This document shows, one piece after another, positions 38,252 to 47,068 of a stretch of 64,000 nucleotides of DNA (position 1 is its first letter; each line of letters starts with the position of its first letter). The translations under genes were made by a program, and so were the position numbers. The notes under the pieces are model-generated. The model was not told the origin of the DNA and did not search any database. It worked only from the letters and a program-made list of their open reading frames with translations. Source of the DNA: Pelagibius sp. Alg239-R121 (lineage in GTDB: Bacteria > Pseudomonadota > Alphaproteobacteria > Kiloniellales > Kiloniellaceae); assembly GCF_947331435.1 (NCBI RefSeq), contig NZ_CAMZOF010000001.1, positions 806,001-870,000 on the forward strand, read 5' to 3'.

Positions 38252-39808
38252 ATGATCAAAGCACTTCTTCTGTTTGCCAAGATCGCGATTGCCGTCGCCA
38301 TCGTCGTCTGGTTCGTAAATCACCCTGGAGAGGTCTTTCTTCAGTGGATGGGTTACGAAATTTCTGCCGAGAACGTGGGTTTCCTGGTTGCCCTTGTTTT
38401 GCTGATTACCTTTGTCGGGATCGTGGCGTACCTGATCTGGCGCTTTATTTTGAATGCGCCCGGCGGATTTGGTGCTGCGCGCCGTGAACGCCGCCGGCGC
38501 AAGGGGTATCAGGCCCTGACCCAGGGAATGGTTGCGGTTGCCGCCGGCGAAAGCGAACTGGCGAATAAGCTGTCGCGCAAAGCGGATGCTTTGCTGGAGG
38601 AACCGCCCCTGACTATGCTGCTGTCGGCCCAGGCGGCACAGCTGAATGGTGATGATACGGCAGCGCGGCGCTATTTCGAGGCGATGCTGGAAAACCAGGA
38701 GACCCGGTTTTTCGGGTTGCGCGGTCTGCTGATGCAGGCGCAGCGCAGCGGCGACGATGTGGCTGCGCTGGAATACACCCGCAAGGCCCATGCATTGAAG
38801 CCAAAGTCCGACTGGGTGTTAACCAACCTTTTTGAGCTCAGTGAACGTAGTGGCGATCTCGAGGGCGCGGAACAGGCATTGCGCCAGGCAGCAAAATACA
38901 AGGTGATTCCGGAAGCCGAGGCAACGCGTAAGCGCGCCGTTGTGCAGCTCTCCCGCGCCATCGCTGCGCAAAATGCCGGCGAGCTTCAGAACGCCCTGAC
39001 CTGGTCGCGGGAAGCACATAACCTGGCGCCGGACCTTGTGCCCGCGACTCTGGTTCTCAGTAAGGCCGCTTTGGAGGCGAACCGACGCCGCGAAGCGCTC
39101 AAAGTGCTCGAAAAGGCGTGGCCGGTTGCGCCGCATCCCGATTTGGCACGCGCTTATCTGGAGCTCTGGCCCCAGGACAGCGAAGTTGAGCGGGTTTCGC
39201 GCCTGGAAAAGTTTGTGGCTTCGCGCGCCGACCATATCGAAAGCCGCTTGATCGTTGCCGAGGTTGCCCTCGACGCCCGACTCTGGGGTGAGGCCCGCAG
39301 CAAACTGAATCAAGCCGTTGAGACTGCATCTGCGACGCCGGATCAATCCGAGACCAAGGTCGCAGCCGACATTCCGGGCCGACGGCTTTGCCGCCTTATG
39401 GCACGCCTTGAACAGGAAGAGCATGACGACGGCGATGCTGCTCGTCAGTGGCTGCAGCGTGCGAGCGAAGCCGATCCGGATATGGCCTGGGTCTGTGGTT
39501 CCTGTGGTGCCGCCGCCCGGCATTGGGACGCACATTGCGGTGCCTGTAACAGCTTCGACAGCCTGCGCTGGCAAAACCCGCCACGCGTAACGCCGGCGCT
39601 CGCAATGCTGCCGAGCGAAGTGCCCGAACCGGTTGAGACCATGGCGGACGCCGTATTGCTTCCACCCACGCAGCCATCGGCCGCTGCTGATGCTGGACAA
39701 AGCAATAGCGGAACGCAGGCCGACGGTGGCGGGCAGGCGGGCAAGGCGCCAGTTATCTCCGGAGCGCCAGAAAACGCTGAGGCCGAGCGGGAGACAGCAG
39801 CGCGCTGA
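38252..39808 (+). CDS. hemY: HemY-like tetratricopeptide membrane protein
   Basis: A 518-residue protein of the HemY N-terminal family, named for its place in hem operons. Two membrane segments (about 3-20 and 40-62) are followed by helical TPR-like repeats (for example GLLMQAQRSGDDVAALEYTRKAHALKPKS, given here in overlapping parts of the family pattern). The C-terminal part contains a rubredoxin-like CGSC-x8-HCGAC zinc ribbon, as in LapB, then an Ala/Gly-rich tail. The ATG at 38252 follows the upstream gene by four bases, implying coupling. Function in tetrapyrrole metabolism is unproven. Confidence 0.9.
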   Translation: MIKALLLFAKIAIAVAIVVWFVNHPGEVFLQWMGYEISAENVGFLVALVLLITFVGIVAYLIWRFILNAPGGFGAARRERRRRKGYQALTQGMVAVAAGESELANKLSRKADALLEEPPLTMLLSAQAAQLNGDDTAARRYFEAMLENQETRFFGLRGLLMQAQRSGDDVAALEYTRKAHALKPKSDWVLTNLFELSERSGDLEGAEQALRQAAKYKVIPEAEATRKRAVVQLSRAIAAQNAGELQNALTWSREAHNLAPDLVPATLVLSKAALEANRRREALKVLEKAWPVAPHPDLARAYLELWPQDSEVERVSRLEKFVASRADHIESRLIVAEVALDARLWGEARSKLNQAVETASATPDQSETKVAADIPGRRLCRLMARLEQEEHDDGDAARQWLQRASEADPDMAWVCGSCGAAARHWDAHCGACNSFDSLRWQNPPRVTPALAMLPSEVPEPVETMADAVLLPPTQPSAAADAGQSNSGTQADGGGQAGKAPVISGAPENAEAERETAAR

Positions 39809-39885
39809 AAACTGTCACGCAAGGGATCAAGCAGCCGCTTGCGCGGGGCAGCAAACTTTGCTATGCCCGCCTCCACAGCGCGTGT

Positions 39886-39961
39886 GCCCCAATAGCTCAG
39901 CTGGTAGAGCACCTCATTCGTAATGAGGGGGTCGGCAGTTCAAGTCTGTCTTGGGGCACCA
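39886..39961 (+). tRNA. tRNA-Thr (CGT)
   Basis: A complete cloverleaf of 76 bases including an encoded CCA. Acceptor arms GCCCCAA and TTGGGGC pair perfectly, the D arm reads GCTC...GAGC, the anticodon stem is CCTCA/TGAGG around TTCGTAA with anticodon CGT at 39919-39921, and the T arm is GGCAG-TTCAAGT-CTGTC with one G-U pair. It reads ACG codons. Confidence 0.95.
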
Positions 39962-39979
39962 TTTTCTTTTCTTTGCGCT

Positions 39980-40789
39980 TTAAGAACCTGCTGCCTTTTT
40001 CATCTCCGCCAATTCGACCCGCAGGGCCTTGACCTCTGCCAGGATCATTTCGGTTTCACTCATCATGGCGTCGCGTTCGGCGCGGGCTTCGGCTTCGTGT
40101 TCGGACTGCATGGCATCGACGATGACGCCGATGAAGAGGTTGAGCACCGTAAAGGCGGTGGCGACGATGAAGGGAACGAAGAGGGCCCAGGCGTAGGGGT
40201 GTTTTTCCATTACGGGGCGCACGATGCCCATGGACCAGCTTTCCAGTGTCATGACCTGAAAGAGGGTGTAGGCGGATTCGCCGATCGTGCCGAACCATTG
40301 GGGAAAATCTGCTGCAAACAGCTTGGTCGAAATAACCGCGAAGACGTAGAAAATCAGTACCAGCAGCAGCATGATCGAACCGATGCCCGAGAGTGCCGTC
40401 AGCAAACCTGTGACCACACGGCGCATGGCCTTGACCGAGGATACCAGACGCAGAACCCGTAGGATCCGAAAGGCGCGCAGGACCGAAAAGGTGCCGGCGG
40501 CGGGCACCAGCGCGATTGCCACCACAACGAAATCGAACACCCGCCAAGGGTCGCGCCAAAAGCCGCGAAAATCGACGATCAGCCGTCCGGCGATCTCGAC
40601 AACGAATATGGCGAGCACGCTCCGGTCGATGATCGTCAGCAGGGTTCCGAATTCAGCCATAACCGACGGACTGGTTTCGAGACCGAGCGTTACAGCATTG
40701 ACGGCGATCAAGATAAGTATGGTGCGCTCGAACGCCGGGGCGTTCAGCAGGCGCTGTAACGGTTCGCGGATCATGTAGGGGAGTTCCAT
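39980..40789 (-). CDS. Bacterial voltage-gated sodium channel (NavBac type)
   Basis: A 269-residue six-segment channel subunit that would form homotetramers. The voltage sensor S4 has four arginines at three-residue spacing (R105, R108, R111, R114 in SVLRAFRILRVLRLV). The selectivity filter is TLESWSM (181-187), identical to that of NavAb, followed by GIVRP and the pore helix S6 (VLNLFIGVIVDAM). The C-terminus is a coiled coil (AEARAERDAMMSETEMILAEVKALR) typical of this family. Such channels support motility, pH homeostasis or chemotaxis in marine and alkaliphilic bacteria. It converges on tRNA-Thr. Confidence 0.95.
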   Translation of the reverse strand: MELPYMIREPLQRLLNAPAFERTILILIAVNAVTLGLETSPSVMAEFGTLLTIIDRSVLAIFVVEIAGRLIVDFRGFWRDPWRVFDFVVVAIALVPAAGTFSVLRAFRILRVLRLVSSVKAMRRVVTGLLTALSGIGSIMLLLVLIFYVFAVISTKLFAADFPQWFGTIGESAYTLFQVMTLESWSMGIVRPVMEKHPYAWALFVPFIVATAFTVLNLFIGVIVDAMQSEHEAEARAERDAMMSETEMILAEVKALRVELAEMKKAAGS

Positions 40790-41078
40790 GTTGGCGGCGG
40801 TTTGGTCGAAGCTGTTATCTGGCCCCGCGTGCCGGGCACGTCAACACTGGTTACAGAAGGTGATCCATCGACCCGGTGGAAAGCTGCTCTGACTGAACAT
40901 CATCCGCTCCAGGCGCCGGCTTGCTGAATATCTCGCGAATCAGGCGAGTATGTTTCCTTTGCATTGAACCGGCAGTGGGCGCGCGCTGGCTGCTGTGGGT
41001 GGCTCTTGCTAGCCTTAGCGCGATCTTTACCCGTCGTCTGCCAGTCTTTCCCGGCAATTTGCGGTAAGAACGGAAGCA

Positions 41079-41633
41079 ATGAATTCGACTACTAACCCGG
41101 TGTTGACGGAAGAGAACCTTAGGCTGCTGGTTGAGTATTGGCGTTCGATTGCGCGCGGCGCGGCGGTGCCCCTGCGCCGGGATTTCGAACCCATGGCGAT
41201 CCCGTTGCTGTTGCCGGACGTTTATCTGGTCGAGCTCATGCGGCCCGAACGCCGTTTCCGTTATCGGCTGGTTGGAACCAGAGTGGCGGAAAAGGCCGGA
41301 TTCGACGCGACCGGCTGCATTTTGGACGAGTTGAGCTGCGGTACCACGATGGCGTTCGTCATCCGGCTTCTGGAGCGCTGCGTCGATCTACACTGTCCGG
41401 TAGCGTCACTCAGCAGCTTTGGGCGTGCGGGCAAGGCAAATCTCATCGTGCGGCGCGTTTTTCTGCCCCTGACGCTGGGACGAGGACCGGTAGATCAGAT
41501 CCTCTGTGGCCAAACCTTCGACCATACCCTGCAGCCCATGCCATCGGGCCGGGAAATCGACAGAAGCAGCCCCATGTACCGTGACCTTGCGGCTTCGACA
41601 CCGGATGCAGAGCACGAATACTTCGATATTTAA
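41079..41633 (+). CDS. PAS_5-type sensory protein, third copy
   Basis: A 184-residue protein with LRLLVEYWRSIARGAAVPLRRD, FEPMAIPLLLPDVYLVEL, FRYRLVGTRVAEKAGFDATG and VRRVFLPLTLG, the same order of elements as the two PAS_5 proteins at 1.7-3.1 kb. No output domain. It lies alone between the sodium channel and the potassium-channel pair. Confidence 0.85.
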   Translation: MNSTTNPVLTEENLRLLVEYWRSIARGAAVPLRRDFEPMAIPLLLPDVYLVELMRPERRFRYRLVGTRVAEKAGFDATGCILDELSCGTTMAFVIRLLERCVDLHCPVASLSSFGRAGKANLIVRRVFLPLTLGRGPVDQILCGQTFDHTLQPMPSGREIDRSSPMYRDLAASTPDAEHEYFDI

Positions 41634-41822
41634 ACTGGGTGCAACCAAGGGCAAATCAGGATGAGTTGGGTTCGCCACTGGCGATCTGGCGTTCCGCTGA
41701 CTCAGTGCCAACGACAGACCGGTTCTAAATGCTTCGAAAACTGAAAAGACTACGGCCACCACGGCTGCGGTGCTATCCTCGATTCAAGCAGGGCAAAGGC
41801 CCCGCATCTGAAGGGGGACAGC

Positions 41823-42206
41823 ATGAATCTCGAAAAAGTCATTTTCGGATTTTTCATCGTTCTGGCTTTGACGCTGAACTTCGGCTTTTTCCTGGGTGAG
41901 ATCGACAATCCGGACCATCATGGAATCGTAGAGCTGTTCCTTGTCGTGGTCGTCAATTTGATCGCCACCGGCCTGAAGCTCGGGGACCGGTCGCAGATGG
42001 GCGCCGTTTTGCTGGCGACGAGCCTCTGTGCCGACCTGCAGCTGATCGGGGCGGCGGTGATCTGGGCGATCGCGGCTCATGTATCTGACGACGGCATGAC
42101 TCCGCAGGTCATGGCGAGTATCGTTTCCCTGTCCGGCGGGGCACTGATTGCGAACGTTATTTCCGTGACCATGCTGGTTGGCGAGACCCTGATGCTGCGC
42201 CGCTAG
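41823..42206 (+). CDS. Small membrane protein (DUF6394-like) upstream of K+ channel
   Basis: A 127-residue integral membrane protein with three to four hydrophobic segments (ALTLNFGFFLGEI, ELFLVVVVNLIATGLKLGDRSQMGAVLLATSL in part, and a C-terminal ANVISVTMLVGETLML). LKLGDRSQMGAVLLATSLCADLQL recalls the family I know as DUF6394. The gene ends 24 bases before the RCK potassium channel, so an accessory-subunit role is inferred. Confidence 0.75.
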   Translation: MNLEKVIFGFFIVLALTLNFGFFLGEIDNPDHHGIVELFLVVVVNLIATGLKLGDRSQMGAVLLATSLCADLQLIGAAVIWAIAAHVSDDGMTPQVMASIVSLSGGALIANVISVTMLVGETLMLRR

Positions 42207-42230
42207 AGTCGTATTGTGAACGGGGAGTTC

Positions 42231-44039
42231 ATGGCGAAGGCGCCCAAATCGAGCCGGGTCAACTTCATCATCCTGCGCTACATGCGCCGGCCGATCCTGG
42301 TGCTCATCACCGTTTATGCCACTTCGATGGTCGGTTGGATCCTGATTCCAGGGATCGATGAGAACGGTAACGCCGTTCACCAAAGCTTTTTTCACGCCTT
42401 CTATTTTCTGACTTACACGGTAACCACAACCGGTTTCGGCGAGCTGCCATACCCCTTTACGGAGGCGCAGCGCATGTGGGGCATCGTTTCGCTCTACATT
42501 GGTGTCATAGCCTGGTTCTACGCATTGGGTTCGATCGTCGGTCTGGTTCAAAACGCGGATTTCAAACGCTCACTTGCCGAACGGCAATTTGCCAAGCGGG
42601 TTACCCGTATCTCGGACCCCTTCTGTATCGTCTGCGGTTTCGGCAATACGGGCGCGCTTCTGGTACGCGGCCTCAGCGATGCCGGTATGACCGTTACGGT
42701 CGTTGACTGGAAAGACGAACGAATTAAGACCGTCTCATTGCGTGATTACCGGTCCGATGTCTCCGGCCTTTGTGCCGATGCAAGGGTGCCCGAGCACTTG
42801 ATCGAGGCTGGGTTACTCAAACCCAACTGCAAGGCCGTGGTGGCTCTGACCCAGAACGAGGAAATCAATCTTAAAATCTCAGTGACCGCGCGCCTGCTCA
42901 ATCCCGAGGTCTGGGTCGCAACCCAATCGACCTCCAGCATTCATGAAGATACGTTGGCGACCCTGGGCGACAAGGTGCACATCATTGATCCTTTCCAGAC
43001 CTACGCAAAGTATTTGGGCGCAGTCATTGCTAATCCTGCGATACACAGCTTGAACCAATGGCTTGCCGGCACTCCCGACGCGACCCTGGATAAGGTTTTA
43101 CGCCCGCCGAAGGGAAACTGGGTTCTATGCGGTTTCGGGCGTATGGGCCATTGGCTACGCGAGGCACTGGAGGCGCAGGGTATCACCACCTCGGTCGTCG
43201 AACCCAACCCTCTTCCGGACGACGAGGATCTGCCTAATCTGATCGTCGGGCGGGCCAGTCAGGACAATCTGGTCAAGGCGGGGGTGCGCAATGCTGCCGG
43301 CATCGTTGCAGGAACCAACAATGATTCCGACAATCTCAGTATCCTGTTGAATGCACGGGCGCTGAATCCGGATATCTTTTTCGTGGTGCGCGAGAACCGC
43401 TACCGTAATCTCGTCGTTTTCGAGGCTGCGAAGGTTGATTTGATCATGATGCCCGGGCTGGTCAGCGCCCGCAGGATCCTGTTTCTGCTGATCGCACCCA
43501 TGATGAAGACTTTTTTCGAAACCCTGCGTCAACGCGATACCGAGCAGGATGGCCGCTTTATCGATGAAGTCGTTGATCACCTCGGGTCCGTCGTCGGCGG
43601 CACGCAACCCCGGATCTGGACGCTGGATACCTTGGATGCCGATATACACGACCACGACAGGACCGGATTTCAGGTCGGCGGGAAGCGCGGCAATGCGCTG
43701 CAGCGCCTGACAGATGCGGGCCGGAAGGTCACGCTGGAACATCTTATGGGCGACCCGGGCGATCGAAGCCGCCGGCTCGCATGCGTGCCACTGGTGATCG
43801 AATCGGAGTGCGGCGCACAGGTCCTGCCTGATCTCTCGACCGCGGTACTTCCCGGCGACCGTCTGCTTCTTTGCGGTGACGCGCGTGCGTACAACCTGAT
43901 CGATGCGACCATGCACAACGAATACACCCTGGCCTATCTCATGACAGGCAAAGATCTGCCGCGCGGCTGGTTCATGCGATGGCTTTTTACCAAGCGTATT
44001 TTCACAAACGCTTCCGAGATTAAGACAACTGAGGCTTAG
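42231..44039 (+). CDS. Two-transmembrane potassium channel with two RCK (TrkA-N) domains
   Basis: A 602-residue protein. Two membrane segments (about 20-40 and 82-105) flank a pore helix with filter TTTGFGE, a variant of TVGYG. Two Rossmann-like RCK domains follow: CIVCGFGNTGALLVRGL and WVLCGFGRMGHWLREAL each carry a GFGxxG nucleotide motif; a TrkA-C-like part ends the protein. NAD(H) or nucleotides probably gate it. The ATG at 42231 follows GGGGAG closely; a GTG at 42216 adds five residues. It probably forms an operon with the DUF6394-like gene. Confidence 0.9.
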   Translation: MAKAPKSSRVNFIILRYMRRPILVLITVYATSMVGWILIPGIDENGNAVHQSFFHAFYFLTYTVTTTGFGELPYPFTEAQRMWGIVSLYIGVIAWFYALGSIVGLVQNADFKRSLAERQFAKRVTRISDPFCIVCGFGNTGALLVRGLSDAGMTVTVVDWKDERIKTVSLRDYRSDVSGLCADARVPEHLIEAGLLKPNCKAVVALTQNEEINLKISVTARLLNPEVWVATQSTSSIHEDTLATLGDKVHIIDPFQTYAKYLGAVIANPAIHSLNQWLAGTPDATLDKVLRPPKGNWVLCGFGRMGHWLREALEAQGITTSVVEPNPLPDDEDLPNLIVGRASQDNLVKAGVRNAAGIVAGTNNDSDNLSILLNARALNPDIFFVVRENRYRNLVVFEAAKVDLIMMPGLVSARRILFLLIAPMMKTFFETLRQRDTEQDGRFIDEVVDHLGSVVGGTQPRIWTLDTLDADIHDHDRTGFQVGGKRGNALQRLTDAGRKVTLEHLMGDPGDRSRRLACVPLVIESECGAQVLPDLSTAVLPGDRLLLCGDARAYNLIDATMHNEYTLAYLMTGKDLPRGWFMRWLFTKRIFTNASEIKTTEA

Positions 44040-44123
44040 TCAGGCGCGATCAAGTGTCGATAATGTTGCTCTATTTTATCGAATTCGAGTTTCTCGATTG
44101 CCGCGGAGGGCTCGTCAGCAGCT

Positions 44124-44507
44124 TTAGAAAGTTCTGAGAATACTGCCCCAGTTTGCATAGTCGGTTTTGCGGTAATCAAAGCTGTAACATTCCCTCGAGT
44201 CCCGATTTTTTACTGGAGAAAGCCGGTCGTCGCCGATCACGTTTCGCAAAATTTCGACGTCGCTGTGATTGACGATGCGAATCTCCCAGACGGTTTTTTC
44301 CAGGGTCGCGCTGCGTTGCCGAATGCACCAGTCGCCCTGCAGCGTGGCACCGCACAGCCGTACAAGCAGTTCTTTCGGGCTCGGCCAGGTCTTACCGCTG
44401 CGTCTGTTCACAAGGCCGGTGGGATGCCAGCCTTTTTTCGCCTCCGCATAAACCGTTACGAATGTGGAATGAATCTTGTCAAATGACGGGTTGGAACAGG
44501 GTTTCAT
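44124..44507 (-). CDS. Orphan hypothetical protein
   Basis: A 127-residue soluble protein with no recognised family. Composition is protein-like: Trp-rich (GWHPTG, WCIRQ, VWEIRIV, YANWG) with charged Asp/Arg segments and a C-terminal SFDYRKTDYANWG motif. Codon use looks genuine, unlike the Arg/Ser-rich frames on the other strand. The ATG at 44507 is chosen; an upstream GTG at 44549 would add 14 residues. It lies between two terminator-like structures and is transcribed separately from its neighbours. Confidence 0.5.
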   Translation of the reverse strand: MKPCSNPSFDKIHSTFVTVYAEAKKGWHPTGLVNRRSGKTWPSPKELLVRLCGATLQGDWCIRQRSATLEKTVWEIRIVNHSDVEILRNVIGDDRLSPVKNRDSRECYSFDYRKTDYANWGSILRTF

Positions 44508-44655
44508 CTGCAATCGGGTGAATTCGGAAAGGGTCCGGTTGTTGCGCACAGCCTGCCGATTCGGATTTTAGCTGGGGAGAAAAGATAACCGACTGCTATC
44601 CTTTTGGCATCGGGTAATAGCGGCGGATGGAGCGATTGGAGGAAAAGAAAACGAA

Positions 44656-44681
44656 AGGCCCCGCCATTGCTGACGGGGCCT
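44656..44681 (-). terminator. Intrinsic terminator, leftward
   Basis: An eight-base-pair stem, AGGCCCCG (44656-44663) with CGGGGCCT (44674-44681), ten-base loop. On the minus strand it is followed by TTTCGTTTTCTTTTCC. It would end transcripts from the ankyrin/peptidoglycan-binding gene about 160 bases upstream. Confidence 0.75.
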
Positions 44682-44842
44682 AACGAAGCGGTATCACGTA
44701 CCCGAGATCCGGGGGAGAACCCGGGCACGAGAAAGAGCCTGAACTGAAAAGATTACCAAGAGCTTAAGCCCTGATTTTGCTAGGTTTTTGTCTAAAATGC
44801 CGGAGAACCCTGTGATCCGCTGTCGCAGTGTTGATTGCAGTT

Positions 44843-45877
44843 TCAGGACGCCTTTTCGGTGTCACCGCGGTTCTCTTGTCCGGTCTTGGAGGTTTGTTCC
44901 TCAGACTTGGTTTCTTTCCGGATCCGGCTGAGGAATTTCTTGGTGATGCGGCCGTCGGCAGGCAGGCCGAGTTTCTTCTGGAAAGACTGTACGGCCTTTT
45001 CCGTATTCGGGCCCCACAGACCGTCTGCACGGCCCAGCTTGTAGCCCCTGTCGATCAGAAAGGTTTGTACCTCCTTGATGACTTCCGGTGGCGCGGTGAC
45101 TTTGGCCAGATAACTCGCGACTCGCCGGTGCTCGAACTGCTCAGCCATGTAGAGTGCTGTCTCGCCCGCATTGTCTTCCACGTCCATGTCTGCGCCTGCG
45201 CCCATCAATCGCTTCACGACGGAAAGCCACCCGGAACTGGCCGCAGCCATAAGTGCGGTGGTGCCGTTAATGTCCTGGGCTTCGATGTCTGCTCCTTCAT
45301 CGAGCAGGAGTGCGACGATTTTGTCATGGCCCTGCAGCGCTGACAGCATCAATGGCGTCCATTGATCTCGGTCGCGGACGTCGACGGGAAGGCCCTTTTC
45401 CAAAAGCGCTGTCACCTGCGCGAGATTACCGCTGTCTGACGCAGCGAGCATGCGCGCGCGATCGGTGTTGGCTGGTTTCGCGGCGGTCTGCTGTGCCAGT
45501 TCCTCGTCGGTTACCGGTGACCAGTTGGCGGCACGTTCGCGTGCCTCGGCCCGATCGGCTTTGGAGAGGTCTTCGTTCAATCGCTCCACTGCAGCTTCGG
45601 CTTCCTTATGATCCAGCTCGGCCGCAAGGATGTAGTATTGCAGTGCAGTGATGGGATCGGCCTGGACCTTTTCACCCAGTTCATAGCGCTGCGCGACTAG
45701 AAAGAAGGAGTCCGGTTCGCCCTGTCCGGACAGAGAACGCCAGACCTTAAAGGCCGGATCGAGAGTCGGGTCATAGGCTTCTTCCTCACCCTTGGGTGTC
45801 GGCTGAGCAGCTAGGGAGGGTTGGCTGAACAGGATCGTCGCCGCAGTGAGGATCGCTATGAATTTAAGGGCTGTCAT
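44843..45877 (-). CDS. Exported ankyrin-repeat protein with Sel1-like and peptidoglycan-binding domains
   Basis: A 344-residue protein. Residues 1-24 are a signal peptide (core FIAILTAATILF, cleavage near SLA-AQ). Residues about 55-100 resemble a Sel1 repeat (LVAQRYELGEKVQADPITALQYY). Residues about 140-245 hold three to four ankyrin repeats, for example WTPLMLSALQGHDKIVALLLDEGAD. Residues about 265-320 form a PG_binding_1 domain (LIDRGYKLGRADGLWGPNTEKAVQSFQ in pieces). It should be periplasmic and cell-wall-associated. The tail is Lys/Glu-rich. Function unknown. Confidence 0.85.
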   Translation of the reverse strand: MTALKFIAILTAATILFSQPSLAAQPTPKGEEEAYDPTLDPAFKVWRSLSGQGEPDSFFLVAQRYELGEKVQADPITALQYYILAAELDHKEAEAAVERLNEDLSKADRAEARERAANWSPVTDEELAQQTAAKPANTDRARMLAASDSGNLAQVTALLEKGLPVDVRDRDQWTPLMLSALQGHDKIVALLLDEGADIEAQDINGTTALMAAASSGWLSVVKRLMGAGADMDVEDNAGETALYMAEQFEHRRVASYLAKVTAPPEVIKEVQTFLIDRGYKLGRADGLWGPNTEKAVQSFQKKLGLPADGRITKKFLSRIRKETKSEEQTSKTGQENRGDTEKAS

Positions 45878-46114
45878 CGCGGCGCGATCCTAGAGCAAGA
45901 TCTTTCCAATTGAAAACATGTGACCTGAATGGTTCCGCGCGGGATCTGGAATAGCGCTTGTGAAGCTAGATTCCTTATACTTAAAATTACGTAAAGACCG
46001 CTGCCCTTCGCTGACTTTTCAAGCCTTTGCGGACCGGCACCGTCATACCGCCCTCGCCAAACAGCCTGTTCATTCCCATATGGCACAGGCAACAAAAGAA
46101 GAGCCTGAATCCAG

Positions 46115-47047
46115 ATGTCACCGACCAACGAACCATCCTCCGGCACGAAGGTCTTTCGCGACCATGATCAGGCCGCATTGGACCGGCAGTACAACAACCG
46201 CGCTGCAGTACCCGACTTCGCCGATGTGGTTGCCGCCTGGCAGCAGGACTCGGAGGCAGCCCGGTCACAGCTTACATGTCATCTCGATCTGGCTTATGGG
46301 GAGGGTGCACGGGCGAAGCTGGATATTTTTTCTGCGGGCAGTGAACCAGCGGGCAGCGAACCAGCAGGCACCAATGCGGCGGACAACGAACCCGGTCCAG
46401 TTCTAGTATTTATCCATGGTGGCTACTGGCAGGCACTGGACAAGAGTGTCTTCTCCTGTGTCGCGCCGCTTTACGCCGACGCAGGCATTACCGTTGTCAA
46501 CATCGGCTACCCACTCTGCCCCGACGTCACCATGGGTGAGATCGTATCGCACTGTCGCATGGCTCTGCTCTGGCTCTCACGCAACATCGGCGATTACGGC
46601 GGCGATCCGGCAAGGATTTTTCTCTCTGGTCATTCCGCCGGCGGACACCTTTCAGCCCTTTTGGCCGGCACCGACTGGACAGCCGAGGGTGGATCCGACG
46701 GCCTTCTAAAGGGCGTGATCCCTCTCAGCGGCCTTTACGAGCTGGAGCCGATCAGGCTGAGCTATCTGAACGAGGCGCTTCATCTGACTCCCGGGGATGT
46801 TGAGAACTATTCGCCCGCCGCGCAGACAACTACGCCAGCCTGTCCGCTGCTGCTTGCGGTCGGTGGCGTAGAGACCGACGAATTCCGGCGCCAGCAGCGT
46901 GATTATGCCGCACTGCTGGTGGGGCAGGGCGCGACTTTGCAGAGTTTGGAGCTCGAAGGCCTCAACCACTTCACTATTGTCGAGGCGCTTCGTTCTCCCG
47001 GCACAGCGCTCTCCGACGCCGTTCTGAGCTTCATCAAACAGCCGTAA
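46115..47047 (+). CDS. Alpha/beta hydrolase, kynurenine-formamidase-like
   Basis: A 310-residue alpha/beta hydrolase. The oxyanion-hole motif HGGYW (101-105) and nucleophile S174 in FLSGHSAGGHLSALL match the arylformamidase/BNA7 branch; the catalytic histidine is probably in LEGLNHFTIVE. It could cleave N-formylkynurenine or another small ester or amide; no tryptophan-degradation genes are near. Residues 75-92 hold short AGSEPAG-type repeats from a 12-base DNA repeat. It ends 21 bases before pepN. Confidence 0.85.
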   Translation: MSPTNEPSSGTKVFRDHDQAALDRQYNNRAAVPDFADVVAAWQQDSEAARSQLTCHLDLAYGEGARAKLDIFSAGSEPAGSEPAGTNAADNEPGPVLVFIHGGYWQALDKSVFSCVAPLYADAGITVVNIGYPLCPDVTMGEIVSHCRMALLWLSRNIGDYGGDPARIFLSGHSAGGHLSALLAGTDWTAEGGSDGLLKGVIPLSGLYELEPIRLSYLNEALHLTPGDVENYSPAAQTTTPACPLLLAVGGVETDEFRRQQRDYAALLVGQGATLQSLELEGLNHFTIVEALRSPGTALSDAVLSFIKQP

Positions 47048-47068
47048 CCTACAGCAGGACATCGAATT

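Noticed and set aside
43155-43916. 253-codon minus-strand frame over the RCK channel gene
   Set aside because: Antisense to clear nucleotide-binding domains; no domain recognised.
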